Source: Carposina sasakii (Eukaryota; Arthropoda; Insecta; Lepidoptera; Carposinidae). From it: a DNA stretch of 64,000 bases. The position numbers and the translations under genes were made by a program. The notes below the pieces were generated by a model that saw only the letters and a list, made by a program, of their open reading frames with translations, was not told the origin of the DNA and made no database searches. The stretch is from NCBI GenBank assembly GCA_014607495.2, contig CP053157.1:11470001-11534000 (forward strand), given 5' to 3'. Shown one piece after another: positions 1 through 15,000 of this stretch (positions within the stretch are counted from its first letter, which is position 1; each line of letters begins with the position of its first letter).

Positions 1-3000
1 CAGCGCATGCTCCACCGACAGCTCGTTTGCGGAGCAAGCCCTCGCCGACACCAGCGTGCTTTTAGACAGGGACCCCAATTTGGAGCACCTGCCGTACAAG
101 CTCTACAAGATGGCCGGCGAGTACTGGAAGTGAGTATACCTACCTACCTACAGCTACACCGTTTTTTACAGCCGGCTAACCAACTAACCAATATGCGATA
201 GATCTTGGAAAGTTTTATTAATTTGGCTTTCTGTGGCGATATGTATAGTTACTTATAGAAATCTTTTGATTCTTCAAGCTTGATGTCACTTTGTACTCAC
301 TAGACATCAATGCAATGTTGTGACGTGTCTTGTGTCACCCATATACGTAGGTAGTACTTTGGTTGTTATTATTTGAGAGTTTTTATTTAGTCAGCCTATT
401 GCAGTCCACTGCTGGACGTGGGCCTCCCCCAGAGCACGCCACTAGGCTCAATATCCCGTTTTTGCCATCCGGTCATTATAAACCGCCTTTTTTTTGGGGG
501 TAGTCAAACAAAAAGTTAACGTCATTAACAGCCTAGTTCATTAACTTTAGTCTGCCAGCTGGCTGGTTTAGATGTGCGCGTATTTTATTATTCTGACATT
601 TACTTTATAATATTTTTAAAAATTTTATAATTTTGACATCATTTATTTGACTAACGTTTATATTAATTTGTGACAATGGAGAAATTTATGGTGGTGACGG
701 ATGTGGAAACAATTGCCGGAGTACTTACTTTGGGGTAGGAAATAACTGTTACTTATTTATGTTTATTTATACACTGCGAATAATATTAATTTCCTTCGTT
801 CGCATTTAATTAGATTATACTCGTACTATCGACGAAAACTACACACATTTGTTAAAAAAAACATGTAAAAAAAACTGTGGAGTAAGCGTGTCATTATTGT
901 TTTTGTTATTTAATAGCTAAATTCTTAACTTAACTTAACGGCCGATTGGTCTAGTAGGTAGTGACCCTGCCTACGATGCCATAAGTCCTGGGTTCGAATC
1001 CCGGTAGGTGCAAACATTGATATGATGAATATTGATGTTTGTTTCCGAGTCATGGATGTTTCTATTCTTATCTGTGTATTTATATACCGTTACTTAGTAC
1101 CCACGACACAAGACCTTAGGGATCTTAGTGTGGGACTAGGTTAATGTGTTGTGTAGTAAAAAAAAAAAAAAATCTTTTACGGATATAATAACTCCGGATA
1201 AAGCAAAATTCTTACTTATTTAAGTTTCTAGCTACATCGTTTTTGACCTAAGCGACAGATAGGTCGTTCTATATTTGGAAATTCATACTTTTTCACCAAT
1301 TTAAATCATTTACAGCACACGTTATCAGAGCTATAAAAATAATCGGGGCGTATTAAATAACAGAGATATTTCGAGTTTATTTAATATAATTTATTAATGC
1401 GAAAGTTGGTTCCTAACTTTGTTTGTCTACTCTGTATACATATAACCTTTTCACAACAAAACGAACGTATGGATCTTGATTAAATTTGGTACATATACAT
1501 AAAGGACTTCGGCCAAATTCGGCTTTGCCGTGAACACGTTTATTGAAAAAAATTAAATATATCAATAATTTTCAAATTTTATGACATAAATATTAATCGC
1601 CATCTGGTAGTATCGAAATAAATAATAATAAAGGTATATTTCAAAAGATTTTATTTTAATTACCAATCCTCCGGCCACTTATTGTTGCCTTTAAAATGAA
1701 TTATTTACGTAAATTGTATAAAATATTCCTAACACAAAAGCACAATTTGCCCTAAAAATAGCTTGTAGACTATAAAATAAGTGTCACTTATTATTATTTT
1801 GGTTTAAAACATAGACACTTTTATTTTACATATTAATATGAAAAACTTTGCCATAAAATATCATTTAATTATGTTTTCTACATTATTTTAGCTATCCAAA
1901 ACATGTTTTATTTTTTATATAATTAACTGTCCACATTCAAGCCAAGAGGCCTATATAAAGTGGCCGAAGTCCTTTGGTACATATACATAAGGACAGCGAG
2001 ATATGTAAGTAAGGTGGAAGAACACCTTTTACTGCGAACAAGTACCGAAGTTTTTCCCGGTTTGTTTTACTGTAATCCACGCGGACGAAGTTGCAGCATA
2101 TCACTACATATTATAAACAACTGTCTGTCTGTCCCTATGTATGCTTAGATAATTTAAAACTACGCAACGGATTTTTAGGACGATTTTTTTAATAGATAAT
2201 TTAGCTTCGCACGGATGCGATACCCTTTAACGCGGACAAATTCACGGGCGGCCGCTAGTTATATACATAAGTATACATATGTATTATGTAGTAAAAATAA
2301 TAATGTAGTAATAATAATTATTTCATGAGTATGAACTTAGGTATTTCGGTATGTATTAATAGTATTGAACTAACTATACCTAGTGAGTACCAAAGCGTTG
2401 CTAGACTGCAGTGCAATTCAGTGCTATATTTGTAAAGCACGCGACTGACGCGTTGCACATGCCAGACGTTAGATTCACTTTTAACTTGTCTGCAACTCTG
2501 AATCACTCGTGATAAGTTTTCAGTACTTATATTGTTAGTTTGACTTAAAGTTGTTTCTAGTAGTAATTTTCTAAGTGTGTCTTTTTATATTTGACGAGCG
2601 TGAAGTGTGTAGTGTAACCATGGTTCAAATAAATGGGGAATAAACTTATTCCAAGCATAGGTAATTTACTTAATTTAATCATATACTATGGTGGTATGGC
2701 TGTGATAGCCCAATGTGACACGTTCGCCTTTCACTCAGAAGGCGTAGGTTCGATGCCAGTCACGGGCATGTACCACTGAATATATTTTATGTACGGATTT
2801 TAATATAAGTACTAAAATTGTCACTTAAATACTATACCAGTGGAGGGTTGGAGTCAGGCAGGCAGCCGGCTGTAAAACGAACGCCAAATCCATATTTGAG
2901 TTTGCACAGAAACCATATTGCGCCGACCACATAAATAATGAGATGAGGGCAGGAAAGTTATGATGATGGTGATATGTTAGTAGGTACCTACTTACTTTAA

Positions 3001-6000
3001 AAAGTCATGCCTTTGGCTACATCATTACATATTATAAAACAAAGTCGCTTACCGCTGTCTGTCCGTCCCTATGTATGCTTAGATCTTTCAAACTAGGGAA
3101 CGGATTTTGATGCAGTTTTTTAAATAGAGTGATTCACGAGGAAGGTTTATATGTCATTCGTATATACATCAGAGGGGTAAGCACGAACCTTTTTACGCGG
3201 CGTAACGCTAGTGACTCGCTAACGAAATCTATGTGATTTGACAGTTTGACGCTAGCGTTACGGACTATCGAGAGGTTCGTGCTCACCCCACAGCACGGCA
3301 CCCATGCGAAGCCGGGGCGGGTCGCTAGTTTCTAATACTTTAGAACCAATAATAAGCTACAAAGAGAATCGAGAACAAGACAGTTTTTATAAAATTATTA
3401 ATAAAGAAATGGAAAAAATTCCTCACCCGGGTGGGAATCGAACCCACGACCACTGTTTTTGTTAGTGACAATAGAATAGTGGATACGCCGATACGGTTCA
3501 GATGTTTGTTGACGCGGGATCTACTCATGCTTGAAGGGATAAAGTACCTATACAGCCTTGGACAGGTTTCGCTGTAGTAATCAAATGCCATAGTCGGACA
3601 CGATCACAATGTTAATTGGGGGCTAGGGCAAAATACCATTGTTTAGGGACACGATAGATACCTATTCAAATTCTTTAACGGTTTTGATTGACCACGTGAC
3701 CTCATGGCTGGTTTCTGCAACGGATAAGCCCATATTTCTGCTTTATTTATTATTGTCAACCCAACTATTGGTACTAAAAAATTGCCCTAGATCGGTTAAC
3801 TGGACTAACAACCGAGCTACTGCTATTAGATATTAATTTATACAGACATTTATGTTTATATACTCTAGAGCATTGGTTACCTAGACTAGCCACGCCCTCT
3901 TTTCGATGAGAGTACAAAAGAAATTGATCCTTCAAGGCCGCTAAATAACGCACCGCTATCCTAGGAAACCAAACCTGTAGTCCCAAGGGCGGATCCAGGC
4001 TTGCGAGTCAAGCAGGAGCTGGTCAGAATTCGATAATTTTGCAAACTTCGATATCGCTCGCAAAATTGTAACATTGCCTCAACTGTTCTAAGGAGCCAGA
4101 GGGTCGTTGGATCCCTTGGAACCGCCCTAGTGTGTGTAGTCTCAGTTATACTTGAAAGAATAGAGAATATAATTTAAAATTTTAAAAGTTTATTACCCTG
4201 CCTAAAGGTAAAAATAACTGTATCAATTGCATTTTTCACAGCAAATACCCTAAAACGGACTACACATACTCCCCGCTGTCCAAAGACCGGGTGGAGCTAG
4301 CGCCCGGTCAGGTGGCGGTGCCCAACATGTCGCGGCGCTCGCTGTCGCAGTTCCGCGTGCAGGGACCCAACACGAGCGCTGACGAGGTCGACAAGCTGGT
4401 CGCCAGCGCGTGGACCGCCAGCTCTGTGAGGAAGCGGTATACTGTGAGTACTTTGTTAATGGACATAATCTAGGTTATAATCCTGAGTATGCCAAGGGTG
4501 TTGGCGAATGTTCCTTGACGTATAACATCATAATCAGCTACATATGTTAAATGTTTGGATCTGGTTTCTCATTTAGATCAATAGGGAATATGCATGTGAT
4601 TCAAATAATGGTAATTTTTTAATATATAGTCTTTATTCATTGAGATTTACGTATATATTTTTCTATTTAATTGCGTTTTATATAAGAAAATCATTATTGG
4701 AAAGTGCATTAAATAAGAGGGAAATTTAAATCACTTGAAACGCAACACTATTGGTCGGAATAATCATTGATGAAATGTGACGTCAAAATCGGTGTGCACC
4801 AAACAATGTTTGAACATGTTGATCTTTCTCTCATGGAATCGGTCAAACTAATAAATATTATATAGCCTGTGCCAGTAAGATCAAGACACACTGTTAACAA
4901 GCCACACGGTAACATACCGAAAATGTATGGAGAGTGAGGATCGCGTGTTGCGTCACGTCGCGTGTTAACAGTGTGTCTTGACCGTGTTCTGTGCCAACTG
5001 CGCGACAAGTTGGATACGAAATTGGATCGTAAGTAGCCAGCTTTACTTACTTGGTGGATGTTTGATCACAGTGTTTGACTGTACAGACTATGACGTCACG
5101 AAAAGCGCGCCTGAATGGCGGTCGTTTAAAAATCTGTTATTAGCCCACTATTTTAAAACAATTTATTTTGTTCTAAATATATTTTTTTTGACGTGAAACG
5201 TCTTTAAAATCGCGCCGACACATACGGGTACCAGGTTTAAAAACTGGACCGTAACGAAAAGGTCTATATCATCGTACCTTAATAATTAAAAAACTATTGG
5301 TCTTAGAAACAAAAATGTGGTGTAAATATTTCACTTATATAGTCAGCTCGCTGTTATGACATTGAGTTCGTGTCGGGGTCAAGCGGGGGGGCGGGGGAGG
5401 GATACTGCGATAACTGTGCGAAACCGGCGCTCGCGCTTGTTTCTATTCAGTGTAACTCGTGACTCCGACTTTATAGCGTGGTGATTCTTTCGTGTGTTTG
5501 TCAAGTTTATTTGAACCGATTGATTTATACAAAAATAAGTGTAATTTGGACAGTATTTATATCTATACTAATATTATAAAGCTGAAGAGTTTGTTTGTTT
5601 GTTTGTTTGAACGCGCTAATCTCAGGAACTACTGGTCTGATTTGAAAAATTCTTTCAGTGTTAGATAGCCCATTTACCAAGGAAGGCTACAGTCTATACA
5701 ACAACCTGCCCGGCTTCGCACGGGTACAACGCCCCCTCACGCGGACGAAGTCGTGGGCGGCTGCTATTTAAAATAACCAGAAAGTGACAATAAATATATA
5801 AACATTTGCTATGTATTTTATGTTTCTATTACGTACCTGTTCTTTTTTTATTAAAATACTTAAAACAGCGTCCATCTTGTTTTCATTTCAATCTTTTACT
5901 TTAAAAGCGATTCGCTAACATAGACGTTTCACGTTAAAACCAACGGCCGTGTGCCCCGACACAGCCCCACCCGCTTTTTTTATAAATATTCACACACATC

Positions 6001-9000
6001 ATAACACATTGACCTAGTCCCACACTTAGATCCCTAAGGTCTTGTGTCGTGGGTACTAAGCAACGGTATATAAATACATAGATAAGTATAGAAACATCCA
6101 TGACTCGGAAACAAACATCGATATTCATCACATCAATGTTTGTACCCACCGGGATTCGAACCCAGCACCTATGGTGTCGCAGGCAGGGCCACTACCAACT
6201 ACACCAATCAATAATAAGGCCGTCAATAATATTGTTTTTATGAAGCTGATATTTTTTTTACATATTTGTAGTCATGTTAATAATTATTTAAAATCATTTA
6301 AAAAAATAAGTTCATATTCCCTATTGTCTGTGATTGCAATAATGAGTAGGCGAACACCAGTTGTTTTGAACATTCGAATAGTTGATAAAAAATACTTATA
6401 TGTCTAGCATAGATTTATATAGAATACAAATAGAAGACGCAACATAAAACACAGCCTTAGTACTCGTATACAGCCATTTTTATTATAACGTTACAGAAAC
6501 GGTTACTATTTTTCACTTAAATATGTATTTAATTTAACTTCCAGAGCATAGACAGTTCAGACGACGAAGCCACCTACAAAAGCAACGGCTACCAAGCGCA
6601 AGAACAGCGGTGGTGGCTCACCCGGCTACTTGTAACTATTGTGACAACCATCACGACAAGTGTACGGAATACCTATCGAAGCGTGGTCGGCCCGCCGCAT
6701 CGGTACCCTTATACTGAACGGAGACCAGCTCAAGGTAACTTTAATAAATCCTTACTTCTTAATAATATTATAAATTATAAAATTATTAATAAAGAAAATG
6801 GAAAAAATTCTTCACCCGAGTGGGAATCGAACCCACGACCTCTGCAAACCGTGCGAGCCGCTATAACCACTAAGCCACTAATAAATGCAAAAGTAACTCT
6901 CTCTGTCTCGCTTTCACGCCAAAACTACTGAACCGATTTAAATGAAATTTGGTACACAGGTAACCTTTTTTTTATACCGGGAAAATATTTTTATTCCTGA
7001 TGATTTCGACATTTTGTTTTTTCTGCAGTCCACGTGGACACAGTCACATGCGTCAACTAGTAAATAATCAATAATATAATATTGACACGCTTCGCATCAC
7101 ATAGTACTAAAATCGCTAAGGTCTTGTTGTCGTGGGTACTAAGCAAGTAATAAGTCACACTAACAGCCAATTTCAGTAATCGATCTCGAAAGATTTTCTG
7201 CATATTTTAGATTAAATCTTCAATTATTGTTTTTATACAAAAATCCGAGATTCTTTATAATCTCTAGTATTGAAATTTGCCGTATATATAATATCTGGCG
7301 AAAAGTTATTGTGCCCGACACAATGGTGACAATTAAACAAAATTTAATTGAATTGTCCCTTAGTATACAACTAAATAATCTTTACCGCTGTATTTATTTA
7401 AGTGAATCTTTCAGCCGGACTCTTTTCCCGATCGGCGTCGGTGGCTGCGGCGCCATTTTACTGGATCTACACGGTTATTAAAAAAGTGGTCACCACAACC
7501 GTCACTACTGTCACTGAAACCGTAAGTATACGTACCTACCTACAATATCCCAGTCTTCTAGACATCCTAGAGAATCTATAGAAAGCTGTAATAATAATTT
7601 GTTCTGAAAATTACGCATATAAATCAAAGTGTATAAATATAAAAGACGCACAGCAGAAACTAATCTCCCCGAAAAAGATGTGGGATTAGCTCAATTGAAA
7701 TGCAGTGATAGTAATTTAACCAGTGGGAAGCGTCTTTATTATAAGCTTTTATTTAGTTTCACCTGTCCCGTTGTCTGTAACCAAATCTTGCAAGTTAAAT
7801 TTGATCCACTTCCCGGTTTCCGATTAGACTGAAATTTTGCACGCTTGCATAAATCGGATTACAATGCAATATTATTGTGACATAGAGCTGATTTGATGAT
7901 GGAGCTGGAAGGTGGCCATAGGAACTCCGTAATGAAACGACGCAACCCTATCGAGTTTGGGCTCGTTTGTTTGATCAGTTCATTTTATTAACAAATCTAT
8001 TCTATACATATAATAAAATCGTAACGGATCGATGTTTGTGCACGCTAATCTCGGCAACGGCTGAACCGACTTCGATGCAGATTTCAGGAATATATTGTGA
8101 CAGGTCCCACTAACATATAGGCTACTTTTTATCCCGGATAATTTCGACATTACGTTTTTTCTGCAGTCCACGCGGACAGAGTCGCGGGTGTTCACTAGTA
8201 TGTGATAAAAGCTTGTTTTTTAAAAAAAGGTTTTTTAAATTTAAGCCTTTTTATAATGCATACATTTCTGTATTTATGTCATTTCTGTAGTATGCTATGT
8301 AGAAGTATGTTAAGCATTGTGTATGAGTGTGAAGTATTATTAATTCGCAATCAAGGTTTAATACAAAATCTATTATTCAAGTATTAACTTGATAAAAAAC
8401 TTGATAAAAACCGGGCCCTACACCTTCCACTGACCCTCGAATCTGATAACTCATAACTGCGAAAACAGGCACTTGCACTAACTACAATCGATTAGGGCCC
8501 GGTGGTGGGCGCGCCCATAGTGAATGTTTGAACTTCCGAATTGTAACGCCTAATACAATTTCATTTAAAAAACTTTGTGTAAACATGACTTTACTTATAA
8601 TGTAGGTATATTGGGAATCTATCTGACGGAATGACTGATATTTATTTATTTGACCGTGTTGGCAGATCTCGCCAAGTCGGGTGAGCGAGAGCCACGCCTA
8701 CCTGCGCAAGAGTTCCCGCTCGATCGCCAGACGCAGGTGGTGGCCTTGGTTACTGCTGTTCTTGCTGCCTCTCATCGGATATGGATGTGAGTACCTATGT
8801 TATTATGTTGCTACAAAGGTTTGTCTATACAAGGTGTGATAAAAGATGTATGTTAGGCGAAATGCTATAAAAATAGCCCTATTTAGAGAGTTTAGGTATA
8901 GACGAAATTTGGGATTTGAAATGTTTATATTTCAACATTTCATTCCTGAACAACTCAGAAATGCTCATAATAAGGCATCAGGAATATTTATTTAGGAATT

Positions 9001-12000
9001 CTCCATACTATCTGGAAAAATACCTATATACGCGTGATTTTGAGTCTCATGTTTTGTGGATAAGTTCTGTATACCTAGTGGGTTATTTCGCTTTATATAC
9101 CCCTTTTGTTACACCTTGTATAAAGGAAACTTAAATGCGATGATATTAGATACACTTCTGCCAATGGTAGGTGTGTTTATTGGTTATTTATTGTATAATT
9201 TGGTGAAATAATTGTGTAAAGCTTTATTTTTGTATGCGACGTTAGACAAGGCAAATAATAACAATTCCTTCCAGCGCACTACACATATGAAAACTACGAC
9301 CAAATCGTCTTACCGAACATAACCGATTTCAAGCTTAATCTATCGGAGTTCTACGCATTAGAAATGCCAAACATAGCGCTACCTTCAATGCCAAACATCA
9401 CATTGCCAGAATTTCCGAAACTTAACTTCACTCTGCCAGAAATAAACATAACATTGCCAGACATAAGCGACAATCTGCCAGAGGTGCGAAAAACTTATAG
9501 AGAGTACAGGGATGTGGTACAGAATAGAATGGGCGATGCCTCTGATTATATGAAAGTGGTTGCGGATAGCTGCTTCGAAGAGATTCGCAGATTCTGGCGG
9601 GGCGTTATCGGATGACCGAGACCGAATTTTACTATTGATGTGTTAGCATTTTGAAAACAGTGTGTATTTGGAAATTTGTATGTCGTTTTGGCCTATTTTT
9701 AGGTGTTATTCTGTTGACCGAATGGTCCATAGAATTTTTATTGCATTTCAGTGATTGTAGTTATTTTGAACTAAGATGCTATTTAGGCAGTAGCCATACA
9801 TTTTTTATGTATCACAAAAGTTAAATAACAATGGTGTTATGCCCGCTACAGACTCTCGAGCGACTTCTAAGACAACTCAATGTCAACCATACGTACTTGT
9901 ATGAAACAGAAATGCGCGAACAAGCACAAATACCATACAAATTCGCGCGCGAACAAGTATAAATACCAACCTACCACATTTGACGTTCCTAAGGGAGTTC
10001 GAAATCCTTTGCGATGGTCTGGCGCTGGCTTAGAAGACATTTCTTTATGCTAACACATTTTACACAAGTACTTAACATAGGTTACATTTTCGATAAAAGC
10101 AGTAAATGCTATAATTTCAACCATAATGTTTCAATGGGGTGTTATCATACGATGTCAGCTAACTTTGTGCCCTCTTCACATTGTAGAATTTTTAAATAAT
10201 ACATTAAGTCATAATAATTCTTAAATCTAAGCTAAGTCCATAAAGAAACCAGTTTTTTCTATGAACGGAACCATATTTTGCAAAATTTGGAGCCCGTTTT
10301 TCATGACTTTTGCGTACAAACTTGGTATACACCTATAATAGCAGTACATCCTGTGATTCAACCATATCGTATTAGAGATTAGGAAGCAGTTTAGCGACAG
10401 AATGACGCGGTTTCTTATGAGTTAGTCTTGGAACATACTTCGACATTTACGACTTAACGGTTAGCCCCTGATCTTCGCTTAAAGAGCAAAGTTTTACGGA
10501 TCGATATTCGAAAAAGAATTTGTCATTGCAGTACGATAATTTTGTCCTTTTTTCCTTCATCGCTACTGTTGGATACATATAGTCAGCACTGCGTAAGCTC
10601 AGCTTTGTATTTGTTTGAGTGTACAAGTAAGAGACGCGTCGCGCTCTTGATACATACTTACACTATCTATGTACACTCACACAAGTGCAAGGCTCCGGCT
10701 AGGCCTCGCGTATCTATGTACACAGGGCCGGCCCGCCTATACGGCGAACGGAGCAGTCGCTCCAGGCGCCAAATCCTAGAGGGCGGTTAAATGGTAAAGA
10801 TATAGGTATATATTATAAGGAGCAAACAGGAGAGGCGCCATAATTGGATCTCGCTCCATTCTAAAATTTACTTCGGGCCGGCGCTATATGTACACTAACA
10901 CAAATGCAAAGTTAAGCTTACGCCGCGCGTGCTTTACTAAGCCTACAGTACCTACATATATAGGGCCAATGCAAAGTCATTTAAGTAAGCTGTAATGACA
11001 ATTCGCACTGTCTCATAACAAACAACGTCAATCTGATCGTATATATTAGGTTATTATTTAGCTTACCCATCGAGTACCTACAAATATTTATTTTGACGTC
11101 ATTTTAATGTTTTTTTTTTTGCAATAATTTTATATTTTATTCAGATTATAATAAATGTTTAATTTCCATTCCTAATTTATATGCTTAGTAATATGTGGTT
11201 GTAATAATTAAATTATTTTATTGGTATAGTGCAATACCATTTTAAATTAGAATGGAAAGCTATACATATTAATATTTAATTTATAGAGAAAATATTAAAC
11301 TAAAGCTTTAGTATTTCAACATAAATATATAACTAAACCCAAAATACGCAGCAATTCAAAACTGTCCGACGTGTACTCGTATTTAATCTGACAGTGCACA
11401 AACTCATTTGTCGTCATCGTTGATCGTTTGACAAAAACATTTACCGAGTTAAAAAAAAACATTTTTCAAACTAAACTGGTCTTATCTTTGACAGATATTC
11501 ATACAAGTCAAATGTCGTAAAGTGTGTTTAACTTTAGACGGTTTTGTTATACACCAACCGGCCTGCCCAGCGCCAGCATGGTGACTATGGCCAAAAACCC
11601 CCATGTGGCAGTAGCCTTGTGGCGTGTCCTGGGGGAGGCCTACGTCCAGCAGTGGACTGCTAATACTAATATGTATAAGGCTGAAGACGAAGATGTATTT
11701 GGAATTTAAGCTTGTGAATTATATAATTTATTGATATTTAAAAAACTATTGTTCTGTTTATATGTAATTCACAATTTTTCTGCTTGACTAATTCTGTGTA
11801 TTTTGGGTTTTGCATATCAATGATTTTATTTTTAATTTTAATCCAAATTGTACCTTAAAATATGTGGCCATTTAAAATTTGCTTTAATTTGTAACTAACA
11901 TTAGATATACTTTCAATTGTGTCTAATGTTAAGAAATCGAAAAAGACTAACACCTAGTCATAGGTATTTTGTGTTTTACAAGGTGTTTTAATTTTTTAAA

Positions 12001-15000
12001 GCTAATGATTTGTATCTTTTGGGATTCATATAAAACATCACAAACTATTAAAATTGTTTGGTCACAGGAAACTTTTCCTTGTTCCTCATACATGAATTTT
12101 TAAAAAGAACTACTAAGTAACAACTTAATTGAACTATAAAACTGTTAAATGAGTTTTCACGTGCACCTAGAAGGTAACTTAAATCCAATTGTTAATAAAT
12201 AATGTAATGATTTTGAAAAGCCTCGAAAAATGGTCTGTCTACCAACATTTTCACCAAATACATATCGCAGCTTTCATACTATAGGGGCACATCTCGAAAA
12301 TTTTTTGATTTCGAGTTTTTATAATATATGGGTACAAAATCAACACGCCTACATCTAAAACGCATTTTCCCAATTTTTTTTTTTTCGAGTAGTGCCCCTA
12401 TAGTATGAAGTAGTTTCCTCCATTGAGTGTATAACTATATGATCTGTGCAACTACATACAAGAATGAATATTCGTAGGTGGATGACATCTATCCTATGAA
12501 ACAAAATGTAACGCCCATGGCATTATGGTCTTGGCATTACGGTGCCCGCAGATATATCACATTTTATGTGATTCTAGTCTGTCGTTTACAAGTCAATCAA
12601 GCCACGTCGTTTTTTCTTGATGCTTACAGATTTCAAAATATATGTATTGTGTTTGAAAAAAAAAAAGTTTTCTCTATATTTGTAAGACATAACTATAAGT
12701 AATGTGTATGAAGAACGAAGAGATTTACGAAATTAAATATTTAGCAAATAGACTCTCTAGTACATATTTTGATAAAAATAAATTTAAGTGGGTTGGAACA
12801 TTTAGTTATAAGCGAAATTAAAACTTTAATTTGAAATTGAATTATTGGCCAGTTTTTTTTCTATTGTCAATTGTGCTCTTAAAATGTTATTATTTAATAA
12901 TATAATTATTTTTGTCTATGCTGTATGTCTTTCTCTTTTCCTTGGTCCCACATAATTCTTCCCTGTAGGATGAAAAGAGATAGTGATATTTAAAACATTA
13001 AAGGGGAAGGATAGAGGCTATATCACCTATAGAAAGTGGACTTGCTTTGTGAAACGCATCACTTTTAGGTGAGTGAAACATTTATATATTTACGTTAATA
13101 TAACTCTGTCCTTCCCTATTACATATATTTAAAATATTAATTGTACAATTAAACTACTATTTGAGGCATCAATTATGTGGGAAGGACAGAGATTAGTAAA
13201 AACTTTGGACAAAATGTAATTATTTATTTTACATTGCAGGTTATAACTACGGCAACGAATTCCTACCTCAAAATAAACCAGTCATAGTAGATACTTATAA
13301 ACCCCCTGAAATAATACAAGACCCTGATCTTAGTAAACGCATGGCAGCTCTCGAATCCTGGGCCCTCAATGTCGACGGCAAACTGAAGTACTTCGACAAT
13401 AAACTGTTAAAACTAGACAACATAGAAGCACAAATAGAAGAATACTCAATAAAGCATTTGCAGAATAATTTAATACAGATATTCAATTTGGATCAGAACA
13501 GCGGCGAAATTGCAGCAAAGCTGAAGGAACACTTCGATAAATACTACATGAGTAAAGAGCAGATGACTGTAATTATAACAGAGATGCACGACAAGCTGAT
13601 GAAGTCATGGAAGCCAGAGGTAGACGAAGGCAAGATTCGTGAGATGATACAAGAGTATTTGAGTACGTTTGAAAAGCGACAGATGGCGGTGTTATTGGAA
13701 AGGGTTAGAGAGTACGTGAAAGAGACAGAAGTACATCATGTTAACTCAGGGTTTGACGTGGAAGCTGTGAGGAGGATCGTGGCTGGTATGCTGGATGTAT
13801 ATGATGCAGACAAAACCGGACTGGTGGACTATGCTTTGGAGTCCGCAGGTAAGATATATTATAATGTATAAAATTATTAATAAAGAAAATGGAAAAAATT
13901 CTTCACCCGAGTGGGAATCGAACCACTAAGCAAAATTACTAAATGTAATATTACTGTATCTGTATACTGTTGGTGTGTCTATAAATAAATAGGAATGGAA
14001 TTGGTGAATTCATCGCAAGGGGGGCAACTGCCCCTCCCTGCCCTCCTTGCCCTCTATCTGAAGTGACTTCTCCTATTTCCTTCAGGTGGTCAAGTAATCT
14101 CAACGAAATGCACGGAGCTGTACCAGATAAAGACGAAACAATACTCCATCCTCGGCCTACCCTGGTCTGTGTACACCTCTTCACCAAGGTTCGCCCTCAC
14201 ACCGGGCGCCATGCCGGCTGAGTGTTGGGCCTTTCAAGGATTCCCGGGGTATTTGGGTGAGTTGACTCTATATGTTGTATCTATATGTAGTCGTTATCTT
14301 AGAAGAATACGGTTATCAGTTATTAGGTTCGAGGTTATATTATGGGCTTTTCCAAGCGCAACTAGGTTAGGGACGCTATTATAAAGCTTCAAATCTTTGT
14401 ACATTTTGAATTATGCCACGTCAAATTTGAGCAGGTGCGCTTTATTTACTTGACTTAATCGTATAAGATTGCATGCTTAGTGAGTACTTAAAGTTGTTTA
14501 AGATTAATAATACCATTCGTCATCGTCATCAGCCTATTGCAGTCCTCTGCTAGACGTAGGCCTCCCCCAGAGCACGCCACAAGGCTACTGCCATGGGGGG
14601 TATTTGCCCATAGTCACCACGCTGGGCAGGCAGGTTGGTGACCGCAGTTTGTATTTTGGACTATGTTGTCAACACGGGAGGCGCTGCTGCCCACCTCCCG
14701 GCAACCCTTAATCGCCTCGTATGATACCCACGGGCAGACATGGGGTGGTAACATTTCTACTCCGTCGGCACCACGCGGCTAATAATGCTATCAACAGATA
14801 ACTATAGGGGTTATCCCTTTACTGTATATATGACAAGACTGTATACAGGGGTCAACAACCTGCCTGGTAACTATGGACACAAACCTCCCTGTGGCTTTCC
14901 CTGGGGAGTTCTAAGTCATGCAGTGGACTGCAATATAGGGATAATCTAGCTAGGAACTTACCTGTTTTGTGAGATGTATGAATATATGTATTTTTATTAT

